Source of the DNA: Puffinus mauretanicus
Lineage: Eukaryota; Chordata; Aves; Procellariiformes; Procellariidae
Assembly: GCA_023333565.1 (NCBI GenBank)
Contig: JAJKFH010001226.1
Span: forward strand, 124,001-188,000
Direction of reading: 5' to 3'
DNA: 64,000 bases
Shown: positions 23,294 to 35,675 of the stretch, piece by piece
Layout: every line of letters starts with the position of its first letter
Position numbering within the stretch: the stretch's first letter is position 1
The notes under the pieces: generated by a model
Database searches by the model: none
Told to the model about the DNA's origin: nothing
Seen by the model: only the letters and a program-made list of their open reading frames with translations
Program-made: the position numbers and the translations under genes

Positions 23294-26107
23294 CTTTAAA
23301 GTCGCTGTGTCCCATTCTTTGGGGAGTGTATGCAGAATTTGCACAGTAACACTAGTGAGACCATGCAAATGTCTGTTAATTAATTGGGTTGAACAAAGGT
23401 GCTTCTAAGCTATCTCCCGAATGCTTTTCCTGAGAGGAAGCTTTGAATAATGAAGTATCTTTGGCTTGCAAGGTATTTCCTGTCACCAAATTGTTCCCAG
23501 TAGCAGGATAATGATATTGGGAATTTGGTGGTTCAGCGCACTCTTTTCTGCTTCTGTTCTTAAGGGAAGGGTCCCAGACACATCCACTGTTGTAGAAATG
23601 GCTTTCATGTCTGTCTGTAAAGCTAATTATATTTCTAAATGGGCTTTAAAATGAGAAAATACAACATCAGAGAGATCAAAGGAGAAATGAGTTAATACGT
23701 TTTGTTACTTAATGTTCTTTAGTGTCTGATGCAATTCTTGAACTGTTGGATTAAATCTAAAAAATCTTTCCAGAAGGTGAGGTAGAATGTTACTCTTTGA
23801 GTTCATGGGAGTGCTGCCATTGATTATCACAAAGATCATAATTAGAAAAGTTGAACAGTGGTATAATATTATGGTAGTTTATGGCAAAATATGTGATATA
23901 GGATGTTAAGCTACATAAAGTGAAGGTACTTTTTAACTTTAAAACCCATTGATCTAGTTGCCCGAAAGGTTCTGGCTTTACTTACCAACCCACAGCTAAA
24001 GGAAATTTTTAATCATGGTTTACTCGTGTAAAAGTTCATGGGACATTCTTGCAGAGGGGTGATGGTACCATCTAGTTATTGGTTTACTTATTGTTTAACT
24101 GTCTCCAGTCAGTCCTCCTGTTACACTGTACATGTGAAATCACACTTCTTGAGTGCACTGGTTCAGTTTGGTAACTGTCGTCTTCTCATAATGTTCTCTT
24201 CATCCTATATTCAACAAATGCAGTTTGGTACAACTTCTTATACATATTGTTGTGGGAGGGTTAAAGAACATGTTTGACCATTTATATATTGACGGAGCAC
24301 TTGTGCCATTTGGAACCAGAGAGCAGACTGATCTCAGTGAAAAGAAAAGCCTGCTCAAATTCCCAGAAGCTTTGCCTAATGTACTGGTGTATCATCTTGC
24401 TAGTGGTTGCCTTTCTCTGGCAGAAATCCAAAGTTAGCAGCTGAAGAAGGGATGAGATAATGACCTCTGAAATATTGATCTGGTATGCTGGCGACGCAGC
24501 AAATTTCCCAATAGTGAGCTTGGGTACAAGACTTAGTCTGTTATTCATTTTGTACAACACATCTAGTGTATAGCCTGGCTATGGATTGTACTTTTTGGGG
24601 TGTACTACTGCATACTTGTAGTTGATGTGTCAAAACTAAAATGATGTGCTGCTAAAAAATTTTCTTTTTTACTGGTGCTGCTGGTTGACAAGGAGAGGAA
24701 TGATGCCGTTGCCTCTCAATAGTGTGGCTGTGCATTGTCTGCTCTATTTCCATTCCCCTTTTCTTCTTGCCCTGCTTGAGTAGTGACTGGCTTTGCTTCC
24801 TGGCTTATTTTTAAATCCTAACCAACTTTGATCTCTCCATGAACATGGTAGCTATGTTTTCATTTCTTCTTTCCTTCTGCTCCCTGTGCAGAGAGATAAT
24901 TGAATTGTCAATGCTTCTTTAGGATTGAGAAAATAATGCATCTTTACTGAGTGCTTTCATATATAGGTAGCATCAAAGTCTTTTAACTACAGTATAGCTT
25001 ATGGCCTGGAGAAAAGAATTTCTGTGATGATAAGGTTAAGGGAGAATAAATAGAGAATAAAAATGTCTATATTACCTGCTACTGCACAATTCGAGGCAAC
25101 ATTGGAAGTACTACAGTAGGCAGTCCTTGTGGTAAGCATATCCACTGCCTAATCTTGGGCTGAACTCTTGTCACTGATACAGCAGTGGAACTGCTATATA
25201 CTTGCACTATTGGTATGGCCTTAAGACCATGCACTAGGTGTTTCAGTGGAAAAAATGGCACATTCCTTATACCAAAAGTCCAATCAAAGGACAGGTAAAT
25301 GAAAGGTAAAAAGCAAAAAACTGCCATCTGAAAGTACTTATCTTCTGGTGGTGCTAAGATAATAATAGGGTATATCCACACTGTTACAGAGAGAACAGCA
25401 TTTCTAGCCTAGACTTGTGGCTGCTGGTAGAAGGCAGCAAAGGTATGTGAGAAGTAACTAAAAACCTAAGCACTTTCAGACCTGCAATTCAGTTTCTTTA
25501 ATAAAAAAAAAAAAGACTGCATAAAGTGAGATAACTGTATGAGGAAGATAGTGAACAGGTATGCCTGAACCATGTCAGCAACTGCCATCCTTTAGGAAGA
25601 AGAGTTGCAGGTCCCTGGAGGCAAATGGAGGGAAAAAGAGAGGAGGCAGAAACAAGAGGATGGGGTGCTGGAGTCAGGAGACTGTCTTCAGCTCTAAAAT
25701 ACATTCATACGGCTTTAACTGTAAACTAGAACAAACTTAACATACTGTTAAGTGGTTTAGGAATGAACTGTTTTAAATTTCTCAGACAAAATCTGTGGTG
25801 CCATGGCAAGTCCTGTAGAAAAAGCATGTTACATCAGTGTGATTACAAGTTTCCCTGACAGAGTTAATCTTTTTGGGAGAGAACTCAAACATGCAATGTT
25901 CCATAATCATTAATTGCATACTCCTGATTTGAGTCACCATACTGACTCTTCTGTTAATATAGTCAGAGCAGATATCGGAACATATAATTACTTGTGTTTA
26001 TCCTTTTAAAACACTGACACAACACTTGATTTTTCTAGGCCTCTGACACAGAGCGCCATGTTCTGACTTAATGAAAATCAACATTAGCTATCCAGAGGCG
26101 TGTTGAG

Positions 26108-26157
26108 ACCACTTTCCAAACTTCTGGATGTAACTTAAAGAGCGTTTGGAAAGTGGT
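26108..26157. repeat. Perfect 14-bp inverted repeat with 22-nt spacer
   Basis: ACCACTTTCCAAAC at 26108-26121 and GTTTGGAAAGTGGT at 26144-26157 are exact reverse complements. The spacer is 26122-26143. Pairing does not extend at either end. The two arms also contain TTTCCAAA and TTTGGAAA, palindrome-like words. Confidence 0.92.
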
Positions 26158-27490
26158 GTGCTGATGTGGACACTCTTTTCAATCGCAGGTGGCAGTGTGG
26201 AACTGAGGTTCCAGACTCAGACCAGGATTGGAGGAACAGCCCAAACTCGGGCATTTTTGCTGTGATGAGCAAGGATGTCAGCTGGCAAACAAGCACCATT
26301 CTTGGAGTGGGTTATGCTGGCAGAGCCCCAGGGCCCAATGTGGGGTAGGCCTGCTTACTGTTTGCTACATTTCAATAGTGGGAGAATGAGTGTGTGGATC
26401 CAGGCTGTGCTATGCTGGCTAATAGTTTGTAATTTTAAGCTGTGAGATCAGTTAGGATAAAATTTGCTCTGGCTTATTTATCTATGCTGGAGGTTGGATG
26501 GGCCATCCCTCAGTCTTGACTGGAGTTGGGGTTATAGGCTCCAGAGCCAAGACTACAATTGGCTCTAGCACAGATACTGCAGTCAATGCTGAGAGGCCAA
26601 CTTACTGTCTCTGGTTAAGGCAGAATTGTTGCCAAGTTAAGGACTTGTTTGGTTTGAGTTCTTCTAACTTGAGGACAGTTTGAGGGTTTCAGTGCTACTC
26701 ATTGCTTCTAACTCACTCCTATAATTCTGGGCAAAGGGACAGGAGAGCAGAGCAGTGTTCACACTGAGCGAGCTTGCATTCAGCCATCATTAAATGGGTC
26801 CCAAGTTTAATAGATGTTTCCTTGCTTTGCCTCAACTGCTCTGGGCTTTTGTGAAGTTTGGAGCTGTCCTGAGGTTTGTCTCAGGAGAACTGAGGCGGGC
26901 TTGTGAGTTTTAGCTGCAGCTAGTTTTCCTGTACCTCAGGTCTGTAAAATAAGTCGCATAATCTAGGATTAACTAACTTCTCAGAAGTTGTTTATGAATG
27001 AGTTTTGAGGCAGACTTGCAAGTCCCAGCTATGACTGATTACAGAGCGTGCAGAACCATTAGGCTGAGTCTGATAATTCGCCGTTTTCTGCTAGGACAAT
27101 TTTTGGCTGCCCTTTGGCACAGACCTGAGCAATAGTAGAGGGTGCATCATCCCAGGAACATCACTGGGAGCTTCAGATCACTTTTGGCATCTTCCTTGCT
27201 GTGGGTCAAAGGTAGCAAGGAAGAGAAGAAAGTCTATCTGAATAAGAAAATAGACTTTATTACCAGCTGGGAAGTTACCCAGCGCTGTGATAAGAACACT
27301 GCTGAGGTGTGAAAATCTTTCTGTCTTGGTGGGAGAATGGTGAGTTTGGAGGGAAAGAGTTTGCTGGAGATCTTTGTACTTTCCTCAGTTAAGTCCAAAG
27401 CATGTTTGTGTAACTTGATGGTTTGGCCTGTGACCTGCCCTTCAGACTAAGCAATGTTTTGGGGGGCACACGAGGAGTGTGGGATTTTTA

Positions 27491-27505
27491 TGGGGTGGGG
27501 GGGGG
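27491..27505. repeat. G-rich run (GGGG T GGGGGGGGGG)
   Basis: An almost pure G tract on the plus strand with a single T interruption. It could support G-quadruplex-like structure only weakly, since it lacks four spaced G blocks. Confidence 0.8.
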
Positions 27506-28194
27506 ACGACTGTCGTCTTAATTAGTGACATACAGGCCATAAATCCATCCTACTAGCAGGCAAATGAGCCACTCGGCTACTAGTGTGCACTTAGTCAAAC
27601 CCACTCATTCCTAGCTTCATATCCTGTATCAATTACTCTGTCCTGTGTGGCTCCCCCGTCTCATTTTCACTCCATTGGTCATCTGCCCAAATTTCCTTGA
27701 AGTGGAGGGACGGGGAACAGGCAGAGAGGGAAAGGAGGGAGGGAGGAAGGGTTCTCATTACAAATCTAGATATGAGATGACATATTTAATCCTTAGAGCA
27801 AAACTACTCCAGTGACAGTTAATATGAAATCGTTATTCAGTCTCCTCAGTCCATTCCCTGAAATGGTATTGTTTATGACAATCCCTTAACATTATGTCAT
27901 GAGTTTGCAAATATACAAGCATGGCATATGATCATCCTCCCAAAAGGAATAGCAAAGGCAGCAAGAAGAAACAAATGCCATCTTGCAGGTTTCTGTTTCA
28001 GTGAGGGCTGTAGCTATCACTATCAGTGATGTCAAGGTTATACTGAAATGTGTGCCCAGTGATGTATTTCTTGCCACTTGCCTCACTGCCGAGGCAGCAA
28101 TTCAGTCAACACCAGAAGGATCATGAAGAGGTAACTAGAAGCTTTGCCTCACTTCCAATGGAGAAAGCAGTGGCAATGTGTTTATTATGAGAGA

Positions 28195-28290
28195 TTTCTG
28201 TGTGTACAATGCTCAGTACAATTGGGCCAGATCTCAAATTAAAGGGTAGGGGGGCTTTTGGGACTGCATTAGCACAAATGAATCGGGTTG
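28195..28290 (+). repeat. Decayed ancient SINE/LINE 3' tail
   Basis: TGTACAATGCTCAGTACAAT then TGGGCCAGATCT and later TAGCACAAATGAAT parallel the sauropsid repeat tail of the form 'TGTACAGCGCCTAGCACAAT' followed by 'GGGGCCCTGATCT' and an AATAAAT-type end. The comparison is from memory, so the family name is uncertain. Confidence 0.4.
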
Positions 28291-31200
28291 TTCAAAGAAA
28301 CCAAATAACACAAGCATCTGGTAAATGCAGCATCTAGATAATATACATTAAACATTTATTGTATTATGCACAAATAGAGGCCAATGCCTAATCTTCAAAG
28401 GAAAGCACAAACCTCCAAGTCATTGGAGAAGTGTGAATCAAACAGTGGCCCAAACTCAGCTGAGAGCTCAATACAGGGACTGAGTTCCAGCTCCCATTAC
28501 TCTCGGTCATCTTTAGCTGGACTGTTCAACTAAATAAAACTTACAGTTAGACTAGAGAAAATGGTCCTCTGTGAAAGCTGGTAGCTTTATTTACCAGGAT
28601 TTCACATTAAACTCCACTGTGTTGTTCTCTCTTCAACTATTTCTGTTTCTTTCACTTCTCAAAATAAGTCAGCTAGACTCAAGCTTCTCTACCTCCCTGG
28701 AAAGTTCTCTACTGACCAAATTTCAGAATTGCCTATTTCACTGTTTCACCCAAATTTCACTATCCCCTGATATTTCTCTACTTGCCTGATTCCTCATATC
28801 TTAGACAGTTCATGGACAAGTTTGTATTGGCTAATGGCTTTAGCAATGAAATAGAGTTGCAGACAAATTTCCCAGGACTCACTATTTAAACAAACAAAAA
28901 AGCATGCAAACTCAGTTTTCAGTCTTCTAACTTACTTAGCACCCATCACACTTAGGTTATGATGTTTTGAAACAACCTTTTAAAACTGAGGGCAGTATCA
29001 GGCCAACCCATCTTGGTGCGTAGAAAGGAAAGCTCTGCCAAACCGGGTGAATGTTTTGTGAATGCCAATACATAGATTCACATAGAGGCCTTCCAGTGTC
29101 GCCTGCCTGCTGTCCTGGACAGCTACTTTTTTGCAACTCATCGGGGAATTTGAATGTTCAGCAGCCTCACCTCTCCCTGATGACTCAAATAAAGCTGGCC
29201 AGGAAAGCAGCAATGACGGCTCAGAGGGTGAATATATACCAAGGATATCCATGCTTACCAGGGGAGGTCAGTGGTCTACTTCTGGTTTGCTCTCCCAACA
29301 GAGGAGGCAGGGTTTCTGTGCTTGTGCAGGGGGCCCTAATGAGGGGGAAAATGGTGGCTGGAGACTCTTAATAGATGTTTCCAAAGCCTCCAGAGAACTA
29401 GGAGACAAAAGTATTCCCTCTGTGGGCTTTGCCACTTGCCCGATAACAACACTGCGCAAATTTAGACCTGTGCTTTTAATCAAACAATTAAAGCCCATAA
29501 TCTAACATGAAGATTTCCTTATCTGAGCCTCAGGTTTTTTTAGGCTTAGAATATATTCAGAATCTATCTTAGTTTAATTGGATCAAGCTTTAAAATGGTC
29601 ATAGTTGAATTGATGCAAACTGTCACATAAAATTCCTCCTTCTTTTTCAGTGGCTTAGTCCAAAATGGCAAAGATACTTATAAAGCGGCAAAAATAATTA
29701 TAAAATAAATAGGAATAAGCATGTCTGTTGCAAAGATTTACTTTGTCACTCCCTCAATCCTTGCACCCATTTGTCAATTTGTGCATGTTTCATAAAATTG
29801 ATACGGAGATTAGTATTCATGAGCTCTTAAATAAAATACTGTGTAAGACTATATATCAGAATTCTAGTGTGGGACCAACCAGAGTAAAAATGAAGTATCT
29901 TGCAAATAGAGCATGAGACTTGCCCTGGAACTGAAGGCTGAAGGATCCTCTCTCAAGGTAGGCTAGAACCATATACCCATCTCCTCATTCATATTTTAAG
30001 ATCAGTACTCACTTGTATTTGTTAATCTGGAAATAACAGCACTTTCAATTTCATGTTAAATATGCTGCCAGGGGAATATTACAGTGATGGAAGAATAACT
30101 TTTTTGGCATGGCAGATGGATACTTGTCAGAACATTGAGGAAATGCTCTTTTACTCAGACTGTAACTGTGGAAGCTGAGCCAGATTTCTGGTTCCCATGT
30201 CAATAGTCCATCTGTGGCTCTTGCCCTTGCACAGTCGTGTGTACTCTGAGCAAGTCTGACATAGAGGTGCTGAGCTCTGATTAATACTCCTGGACTTAGT
30301 GCTCCAAAGAATTAGACCTCCTATTCTTACAGTCTCCAATTCAGGCATGCTGGCAGAGTTGGCTTTTTCTGCTCCTGACTTTAGTAAGAGCAAGTTGTCA
30401 GCATCTTCAAAAACTGAACCAAGAGGATGTGTGTTCCCCCTGCCCTTTCCTTTCTGTGTATTCCCAAGAGGCATGTCTGGCTGAGAACTGGAAAAACTGC
30501 TACACTGATGTGCAAGATTTCTCTTTGCTTGTTTTCATCTGTCCTTCTGTTCTCAATGCAAGTGTTGGGCTTAACTCAGGGTATCTTGCCCAGTCAGGCA
30601 GTCTGGGAAAGGCTGGCAGTTGTGTACAGGGGCGGGAGGGGGGAAAGAAAGGGTGTTATTTTTGCAGAGCTGTAAATCTAGCACCTTTTGCCAATGCTGC
30701 ATTCTTTTTTTTTTTATTGCTTGTTTCTAAGAAGCTATTGCTGCAACAGCACTGGCAGCAAACAAATCTTATTTACTTAAAGTTCATGACAGGACAGGTC
30801 GTGCATTTTGCACATTTGTGGGACACTTGTAAAGGAAATACAGAGCACGCTTTCCAAAAGCTTCAGCTTGAAATGCAACAGTTTCCATGCTGCCTGGAGC
30901 TTCAATGTCAAAGAGATTTCTATTTTTAGAGATTCTACTCAAAGAGCTATATAAGGCTGTGCTGGGGAGACCATTACTTTTTTATAATATATGAGAATAC
31001 TTGTTACTCAGCGGGGGAGAAAAATTCTGTGTAAAACTGGAAAACACAAACATATTCTGACTTGGATGTCTTTTGGGGGGAGAGGGAACTGAGATAAGAA
31101 CTGAAGACCCAGTATTTGGTTTCTAATATTCTAATTTCTCTCAAGTTCTTGAAACAATTGGTTTAGCCATTAAAAATGTCAGAGAAGGCTCTTTATCGTG

Positions 31201-32980
31201 AGTGATGATGCAAGAGGGAAGAGAGAGTTCCAAGCACAGTCTGATGCCAAAAGGCAACTTACTATGCTAACAGGTGACAACACTGGGAAAACCCAACAAA
31301 TTACTGTCATATCCTTCATGGGAAACTAGGTAAAACTTGATGTTACAGATTCAGTCTTTCCAACTACAGTTTTCATAGTTATCCCGAGTACAAAGTGCAC
31401 CTAAACTGATTGGGTGCTGCAGGAAATCAGACAGAGTGGCAGGTGGGCTAAGAATAGTAGTCACAGTTAATGGCTGAAGAATGGAGCAATGTCTGACACG
31501 CTGGCTTGCTAGGGAGCCTTCTTCTGAAGCCTATTTTTTCCTCACATAGAATCATCCAGCAAACGCATAACTCTGTTACCCTTAATCCCTATTTTTGTAT
31601 GAGTAGATAGGAAAAAGGTCTGAACAGAATTGATTAAACCTGTGTTCTCAATTAACTTTCTCAACGTCATTTCTTCTGCAGTTTTAAGAGGAACCACTTG
31701 GCTTCCTGGGAATAATTTGTCTATGAAGCAGGGGAGACTTTCTGGTCTGGTTGAACTTTCAGAGGCAGTCCAGGTAACATTGGTTTTAGGAGCTGTTGCC
31801 AATGTTAACACAGCAGTTGGGGCCAATATGGTTTTGCTTGAGTAAGGACTAGATGAAGTAACAGAGCTAAATTAAGGACATCAGGTCCATTTCTGGTGTA
31901 GTCTGACATGGCTCCTGTGATGAATTTTAAATTGGAGGCAGGACTGAACTGATGCTGGTCTTAACTTGTCTTGGGTTTCTACTTCTGTTTTTATATTGTC
32001 TAGCTAGCTGTGACATAGCCTGTTTCAGGTGAATAAAATTATGAGCAGCTAGATTATCTGAATTAGGGGTGAAAAAACACAGCAAGTGGAAGTGGTGTCT
32101 GCATTCCAGTAACATAAGGAAAGACAGCAGTCTTGTGTCATGCAGAAGATAAGACAGGACAGACTAGGTGGTGGCAAAGCAGAAGCATAGACAGCAATTG
32201 CCAAATAGTCAGAACCTGGGAAATTCCTTCATCCACCCAATGCACTGAACCAGGAATAGCAGGAGAAATAACGCTCTACTTTGACATTTGTTATTCAGAA
32301 AAAATAAAATTATTGACATTGAAATGTGCCTTTAGAATGCTTTTGAATACACTGAGATACTAGTTCTGGTTTATTATTAAAAGTATGAGAAGTAGTTCAA
32401 GTATTTTGGGGAACTACCGCTCTAGCCAAACTATTGTGCACACAGGTATCTTTGCAGATTTATTGGTGAAATCAGCTTTATATACTAGCTATATTGCTTC
32501 TGGATATAGGGCAGGAACAGAACAATTGGATGGCATAAGTGCATTGTGGGCGTTTGTTATGTTGTAAATACAGGGACCGCACATAAAGGAAGTAAGTTAG
32601 AAAGAGATCTGTTAGCTGAAGAGGGGGAGGTGAACTGTACCAGCTCCTGCGCTTTTGAACAAAGCAACAGTGCCCCGTAGCGGCAAATGGGCAAGAACTC
32701 GAGTGCTTTTTTTGGTGCAAACGTGCCAGAACAGTGTACCGTTACTTTGTCATTAGAACATCTAGGAGCTGGACGCAAGCTATAAAAAATTTTAAGATAA
32801 TTGAAGGAATTGTAAGGGATTAATGATGATAAACTTAAGGAACTTGGTCATAACTCTACAATATGGTTCTGCTAAAGGCCTTTTGCAATGTCATGTTTGT
32901 TCTTGGAGTAGTGCCACAAAAACCAGCTCCTCATCCTTCCCAGTCTGTGTCGAAGCAACTAACTCTGCTTTGAGCCAAAA

Positions 32981-33042
32981 CTTTCTTCTCTGAAGTGCCT
33001 CTATACCTTCTCTTTCTTCTCTGAAGTGTCTCTATACCTTCT
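32981..33042. repeat. 31-bp tandem duplication (two copies)
   Basis: The unit at 32981-33011, beginning CTTTCTTCTCTGAAGTG, is repeated immediately at 33012-33042 with a single C-to-T difference. One mismatch in 31 bases points to a recent slippage or duplication event. Confidence 0.93.
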
Positions 33043-33781
33043 CTTGCCTCACTGAGAAAGCACCCAAGAAATCTTCCCATGGCAGTCCCCTCTTCCTTCC
33101 TAAATGTCATCAGTACTGCTGGCTTACTCTGCACCAAATACATGTTCCTAATTTGATCCACTTCGCAGCTGTCTCAGGCAGGAGTCCCAGGCTGCCTCTC
33201 CCTGGTTCCTGAACAGTTTCCTTCGGGGATTAAACAAATCTCCACACTGTTTCCCAAACAAGTAACTGGTTGACGTTTTAGAGGTTAATTCTGACTTTTG
33301 TTGGCTATGTGTTCAGATTGTCAATGAACTTTATCCTTGTCGTTTTTATTAATAAACCTAGCAATTTTACAATATTGAAAAGACGTTTGTTAAAATGTTG
33401 TACCTCTGGTCAGTCAGTTGTATTAACGTATTCTCAATAAACTCTCTTAGTGTGATTTCCACTGAAAGGTTCATGCTCTACTTGTAATATACTCTTCTGC
33501 ACTTGCATTTGTTTTCATTTTGTTAGCTGTTGTACAGAGGGAGATTAGAACTGGTAATTGCTAAATAAATAAAAACTTCCATTTGATCAACACTAACTGT
33601 TTAATAACAACATAAATCTATTACATACAGTGTTTCCATTTGTAAAATGTAAATACAAATACATTAATATACAGATGCCTAGTCCAAAGCAATAATAAAG
33701 GACTATAAGCTCCTAGGTTAACTTTCAGACCAGTGAAAGGGAAGTCTTAATTGAGGTAAGCTCTCTTTTGTTTGTTTACAG

Positions 33782-33923
33782 CAAGGTATATGAACTTGCA
33801 TCATTTGAGCTTTTTCCCCTACATCGGCTGCGTATGTTGAAGAAAAAGTTGAAAGAGCTGAAAACAAGGAGACATCACTTCAGACCTGAAAGTTTAGTCA
33901 TCGTTGATTGATCATCTAAAATG
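33782..33923 (+). other. Exon-like segment on the plus strand with a 43-codon basic frame (unidentified)
   Basis: A strong 3' splice site (CTCTCTTTTGTTTGTTTACAG, ending at 33781) precedes it and a strong donor GTGAGTA (33924-33930) follows. Between them one frame is open from the acceptor to TGA at 33909-33911. It reads VYELASFELFPLHRLRMLKK, then KLKELKTRRHHFRPESLVIV and a final D, rich in Lys and Arg and able to form a helix in the middle. The stop falls 12 nt before the donor, so a spliced 3' UTR or a non-coding exon is implied. I do not recognise the peptide. It runs antisense to SYNPO2 inside its long intron. It could be an exon of a nested or antisense transcript, a relic, or chance. There is also a GTAAGC donor word at 33755-33760. 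Confidence 0.35.
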
Positions 33924-34784
33924 GTGAGTACAAGAATACATATTTGACCATTCAAATTGGCTTATCTTTTATTTGCAAACTCTTATTTTATATAAACTTC
34001 AAAATTTGATTGAATACCATTAGAAACTACCTCTGCAATTTTTTTCTTTAACTTTATTGTAATGTCTATCTCTCATGCACCTCTAGATAAGCATGCTTCT
34101 GTTTTCAGTGCATAGTATTCTCCAGTCGTGTCAGACAATAACATATTCTGCAAATTAAAAGGAAAAAAGTCTTTAAAGGATATAGTGAGGGAGGTGGAAA
34201 ACCCTAGCTGTTCTATAAGATTCTCTGAAAAAAGCAGCCTCCTCTTACTGAAATGCTGCTGTAGGAGACAAATAAGATTAAGCAACACCATTATGCTGTA
34301 AACAAACACCATCAGTCTGTAAGTCATGATTGTACAATGATTTCATCAGGCCTCCTCTAAATAGCTGAAGGTTAACTCAGCAGCACAAAATGCATAATGT
34401 CACAGAAAACAACAGCTGTATCATGTGTGTGTTTGTGTAAGCCTGAATTTAGTTAAGGATAAAGATTTGTTTGAAAAGCCACTGGCTTCCAAAATATTTA
34501 TAAATATATTCCTGATCCTGGAGTCCTTTTGTATAGCTGTTTCAGAAACATATTTGCTATAGTACTTGTTCTGAGAGTCCAAAACAAGAAGTGAAACAAA
34601 CTGGGTAAAAGAAATGAGACTGAGGGGAAAATGCTAAATAATTATTTTTCTATTAGAGTGCTTCTAAGTTTGGAAGAAGCAACTGTCTAGGCAATGCTTG
34701 TAATTCTTTTATTATTAATCAATATTTTGATATTTAAGATACTAGAATGGTGGGAACAATGTAATGTGGGCAGGTGAGCATTTT

Positions 34785-34800
34785 AAAAAAAAAAAAAAAA
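34785..34800. repeat. Poly(A) tract, 16 bases
   Basis: An uninterrupted A run followed by GAAAGAAAAAAA. No retrotransposed gene is visible upstream, so I treat it as a simple repeat. Confidence 0.9.
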
Positions 34801-35665
34801 GAAAGAAAAAAACCAAGGGTAGTAGTCAATATACAGTCCCCAGTAGGAGTAGTGTATATCCTGTTGCCCAGAAAGGTGAAGCTCAAAACTTTCCACAGTT
34901 GCTCTGAATTAGCTAGCCTCAATATCAAGGAAGACTACTCCGCTTTTATGAGGCCAGCCTTATAAGTGTGTTACTCGAGCATCTTATACTTGGTAGTCTC
35001 GCTGCAACCAGACTGTAACAGCTCCCTTTCACTCCTCAAGTATTCACCCTTTCAAAATTCTTGTCTCACACTAAATAAAGATTTCTGGTAACTTCTTGAA
35101 TAGCATGAAAATTTCTTTTGAGAAGAGCAGAACAGTCTTTAGAGGTTTGTATCCTGGATTTTTTTTTCCCACCCCTCTCCCCTCCAATGTCTGACTTCAG
35201 TATGGTCTTTGACTTCCTTTTGGTAGTGTGTGTTTGCATGTGATCATATGTGTTTGTCATTAAAACTATATATGTAAACATCATATGTAATGAGCACCAG
35301 GTATGTGTGGGAATTTGTTTGCCTTTCACCCACCCCACTATCCTTGCTTTCCTGTGATATGGCAAAAATTACAAAAAAAATTATATGGGATTAGCATAAA
35401 GCAAACATATAAAACCATAGCTGACACTATTAAAATTGCACTTTAACTAGTTTAACTTTTATCTCTAGCTTTATAAAGTTGGTATGTTTTCTTAAGTATG
35501 GTAACCATTCTTTTCTGTTTAATATGGTGGTCATATTCCTTTAAAGAAAAACTATACATCAGAACTGTACACACACAGGATAGATTGTTCTGAGATTTTA
35601 CTGAAGAGTTGACTTGCATGTTTAGCCATGCAAATACTAAATGTTTGGACAGGGCATCAAAATTT

Positions 35666-35675
35666 CCTTATATGG
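35666..35675. promoter_or_regulatory. CArG box (SRF site) consensus match in SYNPO2 intron 1
   Basis: CCTTATATGG is an exact CC(A/T)6GG match of the form found in strong muscle SRF sites. It lies about 23 kb upstream of the PDZ exon in the transcription direction. Function is inferred only from the motif and the known SRF/MRTF control of SYNPO2. Confidence 0.35.

Larger units (their letters stand above)
21740..33781 (-). other. SYNPO2: SYNPO2 intron 1, middle part
   Basis: Intronic sequence between the CR1 copy and the exon-like segment at 33782. It contains two perfect inverted repeats (23268-23293, 26108-26157), a G-run (27491-27505), a purine-rich tract (about 27717-27750), a decayed SINE or LINE tail (28195-28290), a T run (30705-30715) and a 31-bp tandem duplication (32981-33042). 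Frames at 29086-29505 and 30429-30929 are open for 139 and 166 codons but match nothing I recognise. No convincing gene is seen. Confidence 0.7.

Noticed and set aside
26166..26348. Possible exon after an acceptor-like AATCGCAG at about 26180-26187
   Set aside because: The pyrimidine tract is weak, no donor of quality follows in frame, and the peptide is not recognised.
30429..30929. 166-codon plus-strand frame, one of the longest outside the SYNPO2 exons and CR1
   Set aside because: It contains a poly(T)-encoded Phe run, has an overlapping second frame, no start context, no splice framework and no family similarity.
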